Source of the DNA: Levilactobacillus zymae DSM 19395
Lineage (GTDB): Bacteria; Bacillota; Bacilli; Lactobacillales; Lactobacillaceae
Assembly (NCBI RefSeq): GCF_001434115.1
Contig: NZ_AZDW01000029.1
Coordinates: 1-56,642, forward strand
Reading direction: 5' to 3'
Length of the DNA: 56,642 nucleotides
Shown: positions 43,006-51,263 of the stretch, piece by piece
How the letters are laid out: every line of letters starts with the position of its first letter
Position numbering within the stretch: position 1 is the first letter of the stretch
The notes under the pieces: generated by a model
Databases searched by the model: none
What the model saw: the letters and a program-made list of their open reading frames with translations, nothing else
Told to the model about the DNA's origin: nothing
Program-made: the position numbers and the translations under genes

Positions 43006-43992
43006 TTAATAGTGGTCGCCGTTGGTGATGGAGTTCTTGACGATCACGTAGTCGACGGTGCGAATGTCCAGCAGGTTGCGGCCACCGGCGTAAGAAATCG
43101 AGGACTGTAAGTCTTGGTGGATTTCCTGTAAGGTGTCGGCGATGTCGCCACGGTAAGGCACCAGCATCTGCTTGCCTTCCACGTTGCGGTAGGCGCCCTT
43201 CTGCTTCTCGGACGCGGAGCCCCAGTATTGCTTGTAAACGCGACCGTCGATGGTCAACTTACTCCCCGGCGATTGTTCGTGGCCGGCTAACATGGACCCA
43301 ATCATTACCATGCTGGCGCCAAAACGCACAGACTTGGCGATGTCGCCGTCGTAGCGAATCCCCCCGTCGGCGATAATTGGTTTCCGGGCCGCCTTAGCGC
43401 AGAGCCGGAGGGCGGCGAGCTGCCAGCCCCCGGTCCCAAAACCGGTCTTCAGCTTGGTGATGCAGGCCTTACCGGGGCCGATACCGACCTTGGTGGCGTC
43501 GGCGCCCGCGTTTTCCAATTCCCGGACAGCTTCGGGCGTTCCGACATTACCGGCAATCACGAAACTGGCGGGCAGGGTGGCCTTGATCTTCTTGATCATC
43601 CGAATCACGGAATCGGCGTGCCCGTGGGCGATGTCGATGGTAATGTATTCGGGGACCAGGTCGGCCGCCGCGAGTTCGTCGATGAAGGCGTGCTCGTCGG
43701 GCTTGACGCCGACACTGATCGAGGCGAACAGGTGCTTAGCGTGCATGCGTTCGATGAAACCGCGCCGTTCCTGGGGTTGGAAGCGATGCATCACGTAGAA
43801 GTAGTCGTTTTGCGCCAGCCAGGTGGCCAGTTCTTCGTTGATGACGGTTTCCATGTTGGCGGGAACCACGGGAATTCTAAACTTGCGGCCGCCAAAGGTA
43901 ATCGTGGTGTCGGCGTCGGACCGGCTGTCGAGGATACACTTGTTGGGAATCAGTTGGATGTCTTCGTAATCAAATACTTCGGATGGATGCAT
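43006..43992 (-). CDS. guaC: GMP reductase
   Basis: This NADPH-dependent enzyme deaminates GMP to IMP, allowing purine interconversion. The 328-residue barrel protein shows [18 protein letters not shown] (residues about 128-145), the catalytic-Cys loop [13 protein letters not shown] (about 147-159) and [17 protein letters not shown] (about 200-216). It lacks the CBS domains of IMP dehydrogenase, which settles the choice between them. It is 25 bp downstream of purA on the same strand, forming a purine-balance operon. Confidence 0.94.
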   Translation of the reverse strand: MHPSEVFDYEDIQLIPNKCILDSRSDADTTITFGGRKFRIPVVPANMETVINEELATWLAQNDYFYVMHRFQPQERRGFIERMHAKHLFASISVGVKPDEHAFIDELAAADLVPEYITIDIAHGHADSVIRMIKKIKATLPASFVIAGNVGTPEAVRELENAGADATKVGIGPGKACITKLKTGFGTGGWQLAALRLCAKAARKPIIADGGIRYDGDIAKSVRFGASMVMIGSMLAGHEQSPGSKLTIDGRVYKQYWGSASEKQKGAYRNVEGKQMLVPYRGDIADTLQEIHQDLQSSISYAGGRNLLDIRTVDYVIVKNSITNGDHY

Positions 43993-44017
43993 CGCTGGTC
44001 AACTCCTAATTAATGGA

Positions 44018-45301
44018 TTAGTCCCAGATGGACTGTAAAATGTTGGTTTGTTCACGGTCGGGGCCCACGGATAAGGTAGCCACGGGGACGCCGACGAGTT
44101 CTTCAAGCCGCTTGACGTAGTTGCGGGCGTTTTCGGGTAATTCCGCCAATGACCGGCAACCGGTGATGTCTTCGGTCCAACCCGGTAATTCTTCGTAGAC
44201 CGGTTGGCAAGCCGAGAGGTCCTTCAAGCTAGCGGGGTAGTGGTAAATCGTTTCGCCGTTAAGTTCGTAGGCCTTGCAGATCTTGACGGTCTTCAGGCCG
44301 GTCAGGACGTCTAAACAGTTCAAGGACAGGTGGGTCAAGCCGGAAACGCGCTTGGCGTGCCGGAGTACCACGCTGTCGAACCAGCCGATCCGGCGAGGCC
44401 GCTTAGTAACCGTGCCGTATTCGTGGCCGGTCTCCCGGATGGTGTCGCCAATCTCGTCGTGAAGTTCGGTTGGGAATGGCCCATCACCGACCCGGGACGT
44501 GTAGGCCTTGCAGACGCCGACGACTTGGTTGATCTTAGTCGGGCCGACCCCGGAGCCGATGGTCACGCCCCCAGCGACAGGGTTTGAGGAAGTGACGAAC
44601 GGATAAGTCCCGTGGTCGATGTCGAGCATGACCCCTTGAGCGCCTTCGAACAGCACGTTCTTGCCGGCGTCGATGGCATCGTTGATCACCACGGAGGTGT
44701 CGGTGACGTGGGCCTTCAATTGCTGCCCATATTGATAGTAGGTTTCGAAAATATCGTCAAAATTGAGGGGTTGTTCGTCGTAGAGTTTGACGAACAACTC
44801 ATTTTTTTCGGCCAAGTTTTGCTTGAGCTTCGCGGCAAAGATGTCGTGGTCAAGCAAATCGGCCACCCGGATACCGACCCGTTCGGCTTTATCCATGTAA
44901 GCCGGGCCGATTCCCTTGTTGGTGGTCCCAATCTTGTTGGTCTTGGTCTTTTCTTGGCACTTGTCCAAGAGAATGTGGTACGGCAAGATGACGTGGGCCC
45001 GGTCGGAAATCCGGAGATTGTCCGTGGCGACGCCGTTGTCGTTGAGGTACTGCAGTTCTTCAACTAAGGACTTCGGGTTCAGGACCACACCGTTACCAAT
45101 CACACTGGTCTTATCCGCGTAGAAAATCCCGGACGGAATCAAGCGTAATTTGAACGTTTGGCCGTTGAAGACGATGGTGTGACCGGCGTTGTCGCCCCCT
45201 TGGTAGCGCGCGATAACGTCCGCTTTTTCACTCAGAAAATCAGTGATTTTGCCCTTTCCTTCATCGCCCCATTGACTACCAACTACTACTGTTGATGACA
45301 T
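44018..45301 (-). CDS. purA: Adenylosuccinate synthetase
   Basis: This enzyme joins IMP and aspartate, using GTP, to make adenylosuccinate, the first step to AMP. The 427-residue protein begins [19 protein letters not shown] (residues about 5-23, P-loop), followed by GGDNAGHT (about 37), [14 protein letters not shown] (about 125) and the GTP-site RRIGWFDSV (about 302). The ATG at 45301 has GAGGTG upstream. Divergent from purB, with PurBoxes in the shared region. Confidence 0.97.
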   Translation of the reverse strand: MSSTVVVGSQWGDEGKGKITDFLSEKADVIARYQGGDNAGHTIVFNGQTFKLRLIPSGIFYADKTSVIGNGVVLNPKSLVEELQYLNDNGVATDNLRISDRAHVILPYHILLDKCQEKTKTNKIGTTNKGIGPAYMDKAERVGIRVADLLDHDIFAAKLKQNLAEKNELFVKLYDEQPLNFDDIFETYYQYGQQLKAHVTDTSVVINDAIDAGKNVLFEGAQGVMLDIDHGTYPFVTSSNPVAGGVTIGSGVGPTKINQVVGVCKAYTSRVGDGPFPTELHDEIGDTIRETGHEYGTVTKRPRRIGWFDSVVLRHAKRVSGLTHLSLNCLDVLTGLKTVKICKAYELNGETIYHYPASLKDLSACQPVYEELPGWTEDITGCRSLAELPENARNYVKRLEELVGVPVATLSVGPDREQTNILQSIWD

Positions 45302-45328
45302 AACAACACCTCATCGTTTTATTTTTGC

Positions 45329-45399
45329 TAAGCCGAACGACCCAGCAAGAATTAATTTACCATGTTCGGAATTAAAAAGCAAGCCGAAAGCGAACGATT
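45329..45399 (-). promoter_or_regulatory. PurBox cluster ahead of purA
   Basis: Three matches to the PurR motif AWWWCCGAACWWT core: TAAGCCGAACGAC (45329-45341), AATTCCGAACATG on the minus strand (45361-45373) and AAAGCGAACGATT (45387-45399, one core change). Purine-responsive PurR control of purA is likely. Confidence 0.65.
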
Positions 45400-45498
45400 A
45401 TAAATTATTTTCTATTATCATTCTATTTATTGCGGGACATCACTAAAAGCTAAGACTAGTTTATCGGCAAAAATACCCAGTTTTAGGATAATCTATGC

Positions 45499-45547
45499 TA
45501 TAATAGCAGACGGAGATTTACCGAATAATTATTAAAACGTTCGTGTT
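45499..45547 (+). promoter_or_regulatory. purB promoter -10 and PurBox pair
   Basis: A TATAAT (45499-45504) is followed by PurBox-like TTTACCGAATAAT (45517-45529) and, on the minus strand, AACACGAACGTTT (45535-45547). The -35 is unclear. The location downstream of the -10 would suit regulation by PurR. Confidence 0.55.
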
Positions 45548-45575
45548 TTACCGTAAATTTAAGGAGGAACCCCCC

Positions 45576-46871
45576 ATGTTATCACGTTATACGCGTCCCG
45601 AGATGGGCAAGATTTGGTCGTTACAGAACCAGTATGCGTCCTGGTTAGCCGTAGAAATCGCGATTGACGAGGCCTGGGCCAAGTTAGGCGAGGTCCCGGT
45701 GGCCGATGCCGAGAAGATTCGCGCCAACGCCACCTTCGACGTGGACCGCATCGCCGAGATTGAAGCCGTGACCCACCATGACGTGGTCGCCTTTACCCGC
45801 GCCGTGTCCGAATCATTGGGTGCCGAACGTAAGTGGATCCACTTTGGTGTCACTAGTACCGACGTGGTCGACACCGCGCAGGGGTACCGCTTGAAGCAGG
45901 CTAACACCCAACTGCGGCAGGGCATCGTGACGCTGATTGCCACGTTAAAGACCATGTCGCTGAAGTATAAGGATACGGTGATGATCGGCCGGACTCACGG
46001 GGTGCAAGCCGAACCGACCACCTTTGGGTTGAAAATTGCCCGCTGGTACGCGGAAATGCAACGGAACTTGGACCGCTTCGACCGGGCCGCTAAGGGCGTT
46101 GAGACCGGTAAGATCAGTGGCGCCGTGGGGACGTTTGCCAACGTGCCGCCCGAGGTGGAAGCCTACGTTTGCGACCGGCTGGGCATTACCGCGCAGCCCA
46201 TCGCCAGTCAGGTGCTCCCCCGCGACCTGCACGCCGACTACATTGCCACGTTGGCGTTGATTGGGACCAGTATTGAAGAATTTGCCACGGAAATCCGGAG
46301 TCTCCAACGCTCGGAGATCCACGAAGTCGAGGAACACTTCAATCCCGGCCAGAAGGGGTCGTCGGCCATGCCGCATAAGCGTAACCCCATCGGGTCGGAA
46401 AACGTGACCGGTTTGGCGCGGGTCCTGCGGGGCAACGTCATTACGGCCTACGAAAACGTCAGCCTGTGGCACGAACGCGACATCTCGCATTCGTCGGCCG
46501 AACGGATTATCTTGCCGGAGACCACCACGCTACTGGACTACATGCTGCACCGTTTCAACCGAATCTTGACCAACCTGGACGTGTTCCCCAAGACCATGCT
46601 GGCCAACATGAACCGGACCTACGGCTTGATTTACAGCCAACGCCTGTTACTGAAGTTGATTGAGGCCGGGATGAGTCGTGAGGACGCCTACGACCTGGTC
46701 CAACCGTTGACCGCTAAGGCCTGGGACGAACAAACCCAGTTCCGGCCGTTGGTGGAAGCCAGCGCGGGGATTCGCGACCGGCTCACGCCAGATCAGATTG
46801 AAGACGCCTTCGATTACCACTACCATCTGCGCCGGGTGGACGTGATTTTTAAACGCTTAGGCCTAGAATAG
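45576..46871 (+). CDS. purB: Adenylosuccinate lyase
   Basis: This enzyme cleaves fumarate from adenylosuccinate and from SAICAR, acting twice in purine synthesis. The 431-residue protein carries the fumarase/aspartase signature GSSAMPHKRNP (residues about 261-271), TSTDVVDTA (about 87) and GRTHGVQAEPTTFG (about 137). The ATG at 45576 follows AAGGAGGAACCC; the frame extending to 45543 has no ribosome site. Transcribed away from purA. Confidence 0.97.
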   Translation: MLSRYTRPEMGKIWSLQNQYASWLAVEIAIDEAWAKLGEVPVADAEKIRANATFDVDRIAEIEAVTHHDVVAFTRAVSESLGAERKWIHFGVTSTDVVDTAQGYRLKQANTQLRQGIVTLIATLKTMSLKYKDTVMIGRTHGVQAEPTTFGLKIARWYAEMQRNLDRFDRAAKGVETGKISGAVGTFANVPPEVEAYVCDRLGITAQPIASQVLPRDLHADYIATLALIGTSIEEFATEIRSLQRSEIHEVEEHFNPGQKGSSAMPHKRNPIGSENVTGLARVLRGNVITAYENVSLWHERDISHSSAERIILPETTTLLDYMLHRFNRILTNLDVFPKTMLANMNRTYGLIYSQRLLLKLIEAGMSREDAYDLVQPLTAKAWDEQTQFRPLVEASAGIRDRLTPDQIEDAFDYHYHLRRVDVIFKRLGLE

Positions 46872-46880
46872 TTTACTGAA

Positions 46881-46919
46881 CGCCGCCATCTCGTTGCCTT
46901 TCGGGATGGCGGCGCTTTC
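46881..46919 (+). terminator. Terminator after purB
   Basis: A perfect 10-bp stem CGCCGCCATC/GATGGCGGCG with a 14-nt loop, followed by CTTTCT. A TATAAT at about 46930 starts the next unit. Confidence 0.8.
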
Positions 46920-46969
46920 TGTCTGCGGCTATAATGAATTTTATAAGACAACGCGAGGAGGCCTGAGAA

Positions 46970-48532
46970 ATGACGCAAAGACGAACAACGGCATTTAAAA
47001 AACTACTGGCAACCTTCAAGGGGGTGCCCAAGGGGGGCGAACGGGTCTATTGGCAGGCGGCACTGAGCTTCTTCGGCTACCGGTACCTGGCGATGCGGGT
47101 TGAAACGGTGGTCCGCCAACGCTTAGGGACCCAACGACCGGAAGTGGTCTGGCAGGACGCCACGCACCGGCAACGCCTTCAAACGGCCCTCCAGGAAGAA
47201 TTAGGCTTTTACCTGGAACCCCAACTCTGGCCGGAGCAGTTCTTGGCGGCGATGCACCACCTGCATGGCCACGATTTAAGCATGCGGCTGACGGGGGCCT
47301 TACAACAGGCCATGGACCAGATTGCCGCTTCGACCACGCCCACGTCGCGCCCGACCTTCGTGCATTTGTTCGACGGCGTGGACTTAGACAGCTTGCAGTT
47401 CGGGGGGACGGCGGAACAGCGAATTGAAAACGTCAGCCGGTTGTTCCTACGAGTTTATCAGTTACCGGTCGACGACTGGGGGGCCGTGTACGAGGACCTG
47501 TTACAGTGTGCGGCGGCCCAGGTGCGTCTGCCCGCGGGGAGCTTTTACACCCCCCGGTCGGTCTCGACCCTGCAGGCGGGCCTGGTCGACCAGGGCCAAG
47601 CGGTGACGGCGGTGTACGACCCGACCATGGGCACGGGGTCGTCGCTGATTCTGGCGGGGCAACGCTTGGAGGTTACCGCGTATTACGGGCAGGAGTTGAT
47701 GCCTCGGACGGCGAGCTTGGGGCAGCTTAACCTTTTGGTTCACGGGGTGTCCTACCGGGATGGTCAGGTGGCCGTGGGGGACGTCTTAACGGCGGACCAG
47801 TTGGCCGGTCGGAAATTTGCGGCCATCGTGGCCACCCCCCCGGTCGCGGCCCACTGGGACCCGCACTACCTAGCGAATGACCCGCGGTTTACAGCCTACG
47901 AACAGTTTGCGCCCAAATCCAAGGCCGATTGGGCGTTCGTCGAACACATGCTGGCCCATTTGACGGATCAGGGGTGTCTGGCAGTGGTTCTGCCGGTGGG
48001 CAGCCTGTTCCGACAGGAGGCCGAGGGCGTGATTCGCCAGCAAATCGTCGAACGGGACAACTTGTTGGACGCGGTGATTAGTCTTCCCGCTAAAATTGCC
48101 CAGTTGGCGGCCAGCGCGGTGGTCGTTTTTCGGCGCGGTCGGACGACCCGGGACGTGTGGTTACTGGATGCGACCGGGTTCGGCACGAAACAAGACGGGA
48201 AACCCGACCTGGCGGCAACGGCGGTCACGGCCATCTTGGACCGGTACCACCAACGGCAGGAGGAACCCCACCTGGCGCACTTGGCGACCCTGGCGGAACT
48301 CCGCAAGAACGCGTTTGACCTCAGTGTGGCGCGGTACGTGGCGCCGGCGAATCGGCAACCGGCAGTAGACGTGCCGGCGACGTTGCGGGAGATTCAGGCG
48401 ACGAAGCGCGAATTGGCGCAGCTAGACGACGAGTATAACCGGTTGTTGGCCCAGCTGGTGCAGAGCCAGGATGCGGCGACGCCAGAAACTCTGGCGATGT
48501 TGCGTGAGATGGGTAAACATGATCAAACATAG
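46970..48532 (+). CDS. Orphan HsdM-like protein with degenerate catalytic motif
   Basis: A 520-residue relative of the type I modification subunit HsdM along its whole length: FYTPRSVSTLQAGLV (residues about 195), SAM-binding motif I YDPTMGTGSSL (from about 216), YYGQELMPRTASLGQLNLL (about 240), APKSKADWAFVEHML (about 316). Where HsdM has the catalytic NPPY, this has TPPV (Thr289 to Val292), so both the Asn and the aromatic residue are lost. N6-adenine methylation is therefore unlikely, while SAM binding may persist. It is GC-rich like the chromosome core and unlike the active hsd operon 4.3 kb downstream, so it seems an old resident. It has its own promoter and terminator. Confidence 0.8.
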   Translation: MTQRRTTAFKKLLATFKGVPKGGERVYWQAALSFFGYRYLAMRVETVVRQRLGTQRPEVVWQDATHRQRLQTALQEELGFYLEPQLWPEQFLAAMHHLHGHDLSMRLTGALQQAMDQIAASTTPTSRPTFVHLFDGVDLDSLQFGGTAEQRIENVSRLFLRVYQLPVDDWGAVYEDLLQCAAAQVRLPAGSFYTPRSVSTLQAGLVDQGQAVTAVYDPTMGTGSSLILAGQRLEVTAYYGQELMPRTASLGQLNLLVHGVSYRDGQVAVGDVLTADQLAGRKFAAIVATPPVAAHWDPHYLANDPRFTAYEQFAPKSKADWAFVEHMLAHLTDQGCLAVVLPVGSLFRQEAEGVIRQQIVERDNLLDAVISLPAKIAQLAASAVVVFRRGRTTRDVWLLDATGFGTKQDGKPDLAATAVTAILDRYHQRQEEPHLAHLATLAELRKNAFDLSVARYVAPANRQPAVDVPATLREIQATKRELAQLDDEYNRLLAQLVQSQDAATPETLAMLREMGKHDQT

Positions 48533-48534
48533 CT

Positions 48535-48567
48535 AAAGGCCCCCAGCCGATTGGTTTGGGGGCCTTT
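48535..48567. terminator. Bidirectional terminator
   Basis: AAAGGCCCCCA pairs with TTGGGGGCCTTT between the HsdM-like gene and the converging surface-protein gene. Confidence 0.8.
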
Positions 48568-48589
48568 AATGATTACGGCAGCGGGTGCG

Positions 48590-50869
48590 TTATTGGCGTT
48601 TTCGGTAGTAAGCCACTAGGGTTGCTAGAAGTAGGCTCCCGCCGAGCAGTTGGGTGAACCGGGCTAGTCGTTCGTGAGTCTGGGGGAGTTGCCGAGCGGT
48701 TGCTGGTAAGGCCGCTGGTGTGCGGTGGGTCGTAGGGTGCTTGACCGTGGTAGGTGCCGGAAAGCGTGGCACCGTCCCCTTTGCCGTTTGTGTGGCGTGG
48801 ATGATAGCAGTCGACGTTGGTGACGTAACGGGAGTCGTGGACTTAACGGGATGCGTAATCTTCGCGTTAGCGTTCCCGGTCAGGGGATGGGAAGTCGGCG
48901 TTGCCGTAACGGTTGGCGTTGGGGTGACTTGGGGCGCGGGTTGCGGGTTAGGTTCTGGTTGTGGGGTCGGTTTTTGTTGCGGATTTGGTTTTGGCTGCGG
49001 GTTCGGTTCTGGCTGCGGGTTCGGTTCTGGCTGCGGGTTCGGTTCTGGCTGCGGGTTCGGTTTTGGCTGCGGGTTCGGCTCTGGCTGCGTGTTGGGCTTT
49101 GGTTGCGGATTTGGCTCCGGCTGCGGATTTGGCTCTGGTTGCGGGTTGGGCTCTGGTTGCGGGTTCGGTTCTGGTTGCGGGTTGGGCTTTGGATGCGGAT
49201 TTGGCTCCGGTTGCGGGTTCGGTTTTGGTTGCGGATTCGGCTCCGGCTGCGGATTTGGCTCTGGCTGCGGATTCGGCTCCGGCTGCGGATTCGGCTCCGG
49301 CTGCGGATTCGGCTCCGGCTGCGGATTCGGCTCTGGTTGCGGATTTGGCTCTGGTTGCGGATTTGGTTCTGGTTGCGGGTTCGGCTTTGGTTGTGGATTT
49401 GGCTCTGGTTGTGGGTCCGGTTCTGGTTGCGGATTCGGCTTTGGCTGCGGGTTAGGTTCTGGTTGCGGGTTAGGTTCTGGTTGCGGATTCGGTTTTGGCT
49501 GCGGGTTAGGTTCTGGTTGCGGGTTAGGTTCTGGTTGCGGATTTGGCTCTGGCTGCGGATTTGGTTCTGGTTGCGGGTTCGGTTCTGGCTGTGGGTTAGG
49601 TTTTGGCTGCGGGTTAGGTTCTGGTTCCGGGGTTGGCTTAGGTTCCGGCTCCGGTTTTGGCGGAATCAATTGATTATTCAAATGAAACACAAAATCGGCC
49701 GAGTAGCTGGACCCGGACCACGGATCGCCGTTGGGGATGGCGGAAAACCAGTAGGTCCCGTTGGGCGTGGTGGGCGTCGCCGTCACGATGTATTCGCCGT
49801 TCGTCTGGGTCACTTTAAAGTCGTCCGTGGCGTCATCGTCCATATCGTCGTTCGGTCTAGTACCGGATAACCGATAAATTGTTAACGGGAAACCCGCGGC
49901 GGGGGCTAAGGCCAAGGTTTGGGCGTCGCCCACCGTGCCCGCCGAATGGTCTCTGAGCTTACCGGTGAAGTTGTGCGTGATCAGCTGCGTGAGGTTTAGT
50001 GCGGGCTGGGTGGCCGTCGTGGTGAGCGTCCCGATATCAAAGGACTGATCGTCATCGATGCCGGCGTCTTTGAGGGCCGTTAGAATGTGGTTTTGGGCAT
50101 AGTCGAATTGGCCTTTGAGGTCGCCACCCGGTAAGTAGCCGGTAAAATCGTTGTTCGTGACGGCTAATCTGTGAGCCCAAGTGATGTTATGCACGTCGGT
50201 GACGTCCGCCTGATCCCGGACGAACCCCGGATAGAAGTTGATGGGGCCGCTGAGATGATTGCTGACCAGGTTGGCGTACATTAATTTGGGATATTGGTCA
50301 AAGTGGGGCATGCCGCCCGTCAGACCTAGACCGCTTAGGGATAACCCCGTCAGTTCTGGGTTTTGGGGAAGAAGCTGGTCTATGTAGGCTTGCGCGTTGA
50401 CGTTTAGGCCGAGTTCCGGACCCACTAAGGGTTCGCCGTCGTCCGTCATGGGACTGTACTGGATGACGACCTTCTGGAGGTGGGGGGCAAACGCCAGCGA
50501 CAGGTGTTTAAGCTGGGTGAGGTCGACGCGGTCGGGATCTTGAAGCGTGAATTCGGTGATATTTTTAAATTGTTCGATCCCGGTCAAATCGTGGATGAAG
50601 CCCGGCTTCACTTCGGGGTAGTCCGGAAAGTCAACGTGGGGCCAGACTTGATTATCATCGGGACCGTCATTTGCCGGCGGGATGGGGGCCGATGGTATGG
50701 CGATATCGGGGGTTAAAATCTGGGTATTGGCGTCGGTGAGGGCGGGCACCTTATCGACGTAGTCCGCGAGGTTGTCGTCCGTAATCGTGATATCCGGATA
50801 CAGGGGTTCTTCTTCTCCTTCGTCACCAACTTTAATCTGTCGGAGTTGTTCCTGAGCGACCCGTTCCAA
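48590..50869 (-). CDS. Pro-rich LPXTG-type surface protein, 5' end (signal peptide) missing
   Basis: The C-terminus has a full sortase signal: LPQTHE, a hydrophobic helix and the tail YYRKRQ. Before it lies a long spacer of about 40 hexapeptides P(E/K)PNPQ (codons about 49650 to 48940), and before that a leucine-rich-repeat-like region ([19 protein letters not shown]). The open frame continues upstream to a TGA at about 51024 and encodes a mature-type segment ([19 protein letters not shown]) but offers no ATG, no ribosome site and no signal peptide. Thus the 5' end appears deleted or replaced, and the protein is probably not exported. The TTG at 50869 is only a nominal start. An adhesin-like original role is likely. 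Confidence 0.7.
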   Translation of the reverse strand: MERVAQEQLRQIKVGDEGEEEPLYPDITITDDNLADYVDKVPALTDANTQILTPDIAIPSAPIPPANDGPDDNQVWPHVDFPDYPEVKPGFIHDLTGIEQFKNITEFTLQDPDRVDLTQLKHLSLAFAPHLQKVVIQYSPMTDDGEPLVGPELGLNVNAQAYIDQLLPQNPELTGLSLSGLGLTGGMPHFDQYPKLMYANLVSNHLSGPINFYPGFVRDQADVTDVHNITWAHRLAVTNNDFTGYLPGGDLKGQFDYAQNHILTALKDAGIDDDQSFDIGTLTTTATQPALNLTQLITHNFTGKLRDHSAGTVGDAQTLALAPAAGFPLTIYRLSGTRPNDDMDDDATDDFKVTQTNGEYIVTATPTTPNGTYWFSAIPNGDPWSGSSYSADFVFHLNNQLIPPKPEPEPKPTPEPEPNPQPKPNPQPEPNPQPEPNPQPEPNPQPEPNPQPEPNPQPKPNPQPEPNPQPEPNPQPKPNPQPEPDPQPEPNPQPKPNPQPEPNPQPEPNPQPEPNPQPEPNPQPEPNPQPEPNPQPEPNPQPEPNPQPKPNPQPEPNPHPKPNPQPEPNPQPEPNPQPEPNPQPEPNPQPKPNTQPEPNPQPKPNPQPEPNPQPEPNPQPEPNPQPKPNPQQKPTPQPEPNPQPAPQVTPTPTVTATPTSHPLTGNANAKITHPVKSTTPVTSPTSTAIIHATQTAKGTVPRFPAPTTVKHPTTHRTPAALPATARQLPQTHERLARFTQLLGGSLLLATLVAYYRKRQ
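48940..49655 (-). repeat. 18-bp tandem repeats coding for P(E/K)PNPQ
   Basis: About 40 units of an 18-bp period inside the surface-protein gene, with Glu/Lys alternation at the second residue and synonymous third-base changes. Similar Pro-rich spacers carry LPXTG proteins through the wall. The repeats create long open frames on the other strand with no coding value. Confidence 0.9.
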
Positions 50870-51221
50870 CCAAACGCGCAGGGTGTCGTCGTGAATCCAA
50901 GTTTTAGCGTTGCCCAGCTTGGCCTTGGCGGGCGCAGTTGGGGTGGGCGTCGCTGGGGCCGGAGCCTGACTGGTGGCGGCCGCCCGGGGAAGCGTGACGA
51001 CGGGGGCTTGTAAAGGGTAAAATCACAATCACGGATAGTTTATTATATGCAACGTTTCACGACCCCATTATAGAATGATGCTAGTCAATGGCAAGCTAAA
51101 CTACTTATAAATATTATGATGAAGGAATGTATAGGCAATAATTGCTTCCGTTTTATAACGGCATTCATGAAGAAAACTAAGTCTGTACCGGAAAGAGCAG
51201 ACCGCCCACAGTTAAAGCTGT

Positions 51222-51227
51222 ATAATG
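51222..51227 (+). promoter_or_regulatory. -10 element of the hsd operon
   Basis: TATAAT 37 bp ahead of the hsdR ATG. The gap 51025-51263 has otherwise only AT-rich sequence with an inverted repeat CCGTT/AACGG (about 51149-51161). Confidence 0.5.
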
Positions 51228-51263
51228 AAACCAACTATAAATTAATGAAAAGTGGGGTGCCTC

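Noticed and set aside
48940-49655. CRISPR-like regular repeats
   Set aside because: The period is 18 bp without unique spacers and lies inside a coding frame as Pro-rich hexapeptides.
48720-49870. Three long plus-strand reading frames opposite the surface-protein gene
   Set aside because: They are produced by the 18-bp repeats (monotonous Gly-Cys-Gly-Phe or Leu-Arg-Val strings), have no ribosome sites, and the minus strand encodes a complete sortase-anchored C-terminus.
51085-51168. 27-residue minus-strand peptide (MNAVIKRKQLL...IIIFISSLACH) resembling a signal peptide for the surface protein
   Set aside because: It stops 60 bp before the surface-protein frame, lies in another frame, has no ribosome site and could arise by chance in AT-rich DNA.
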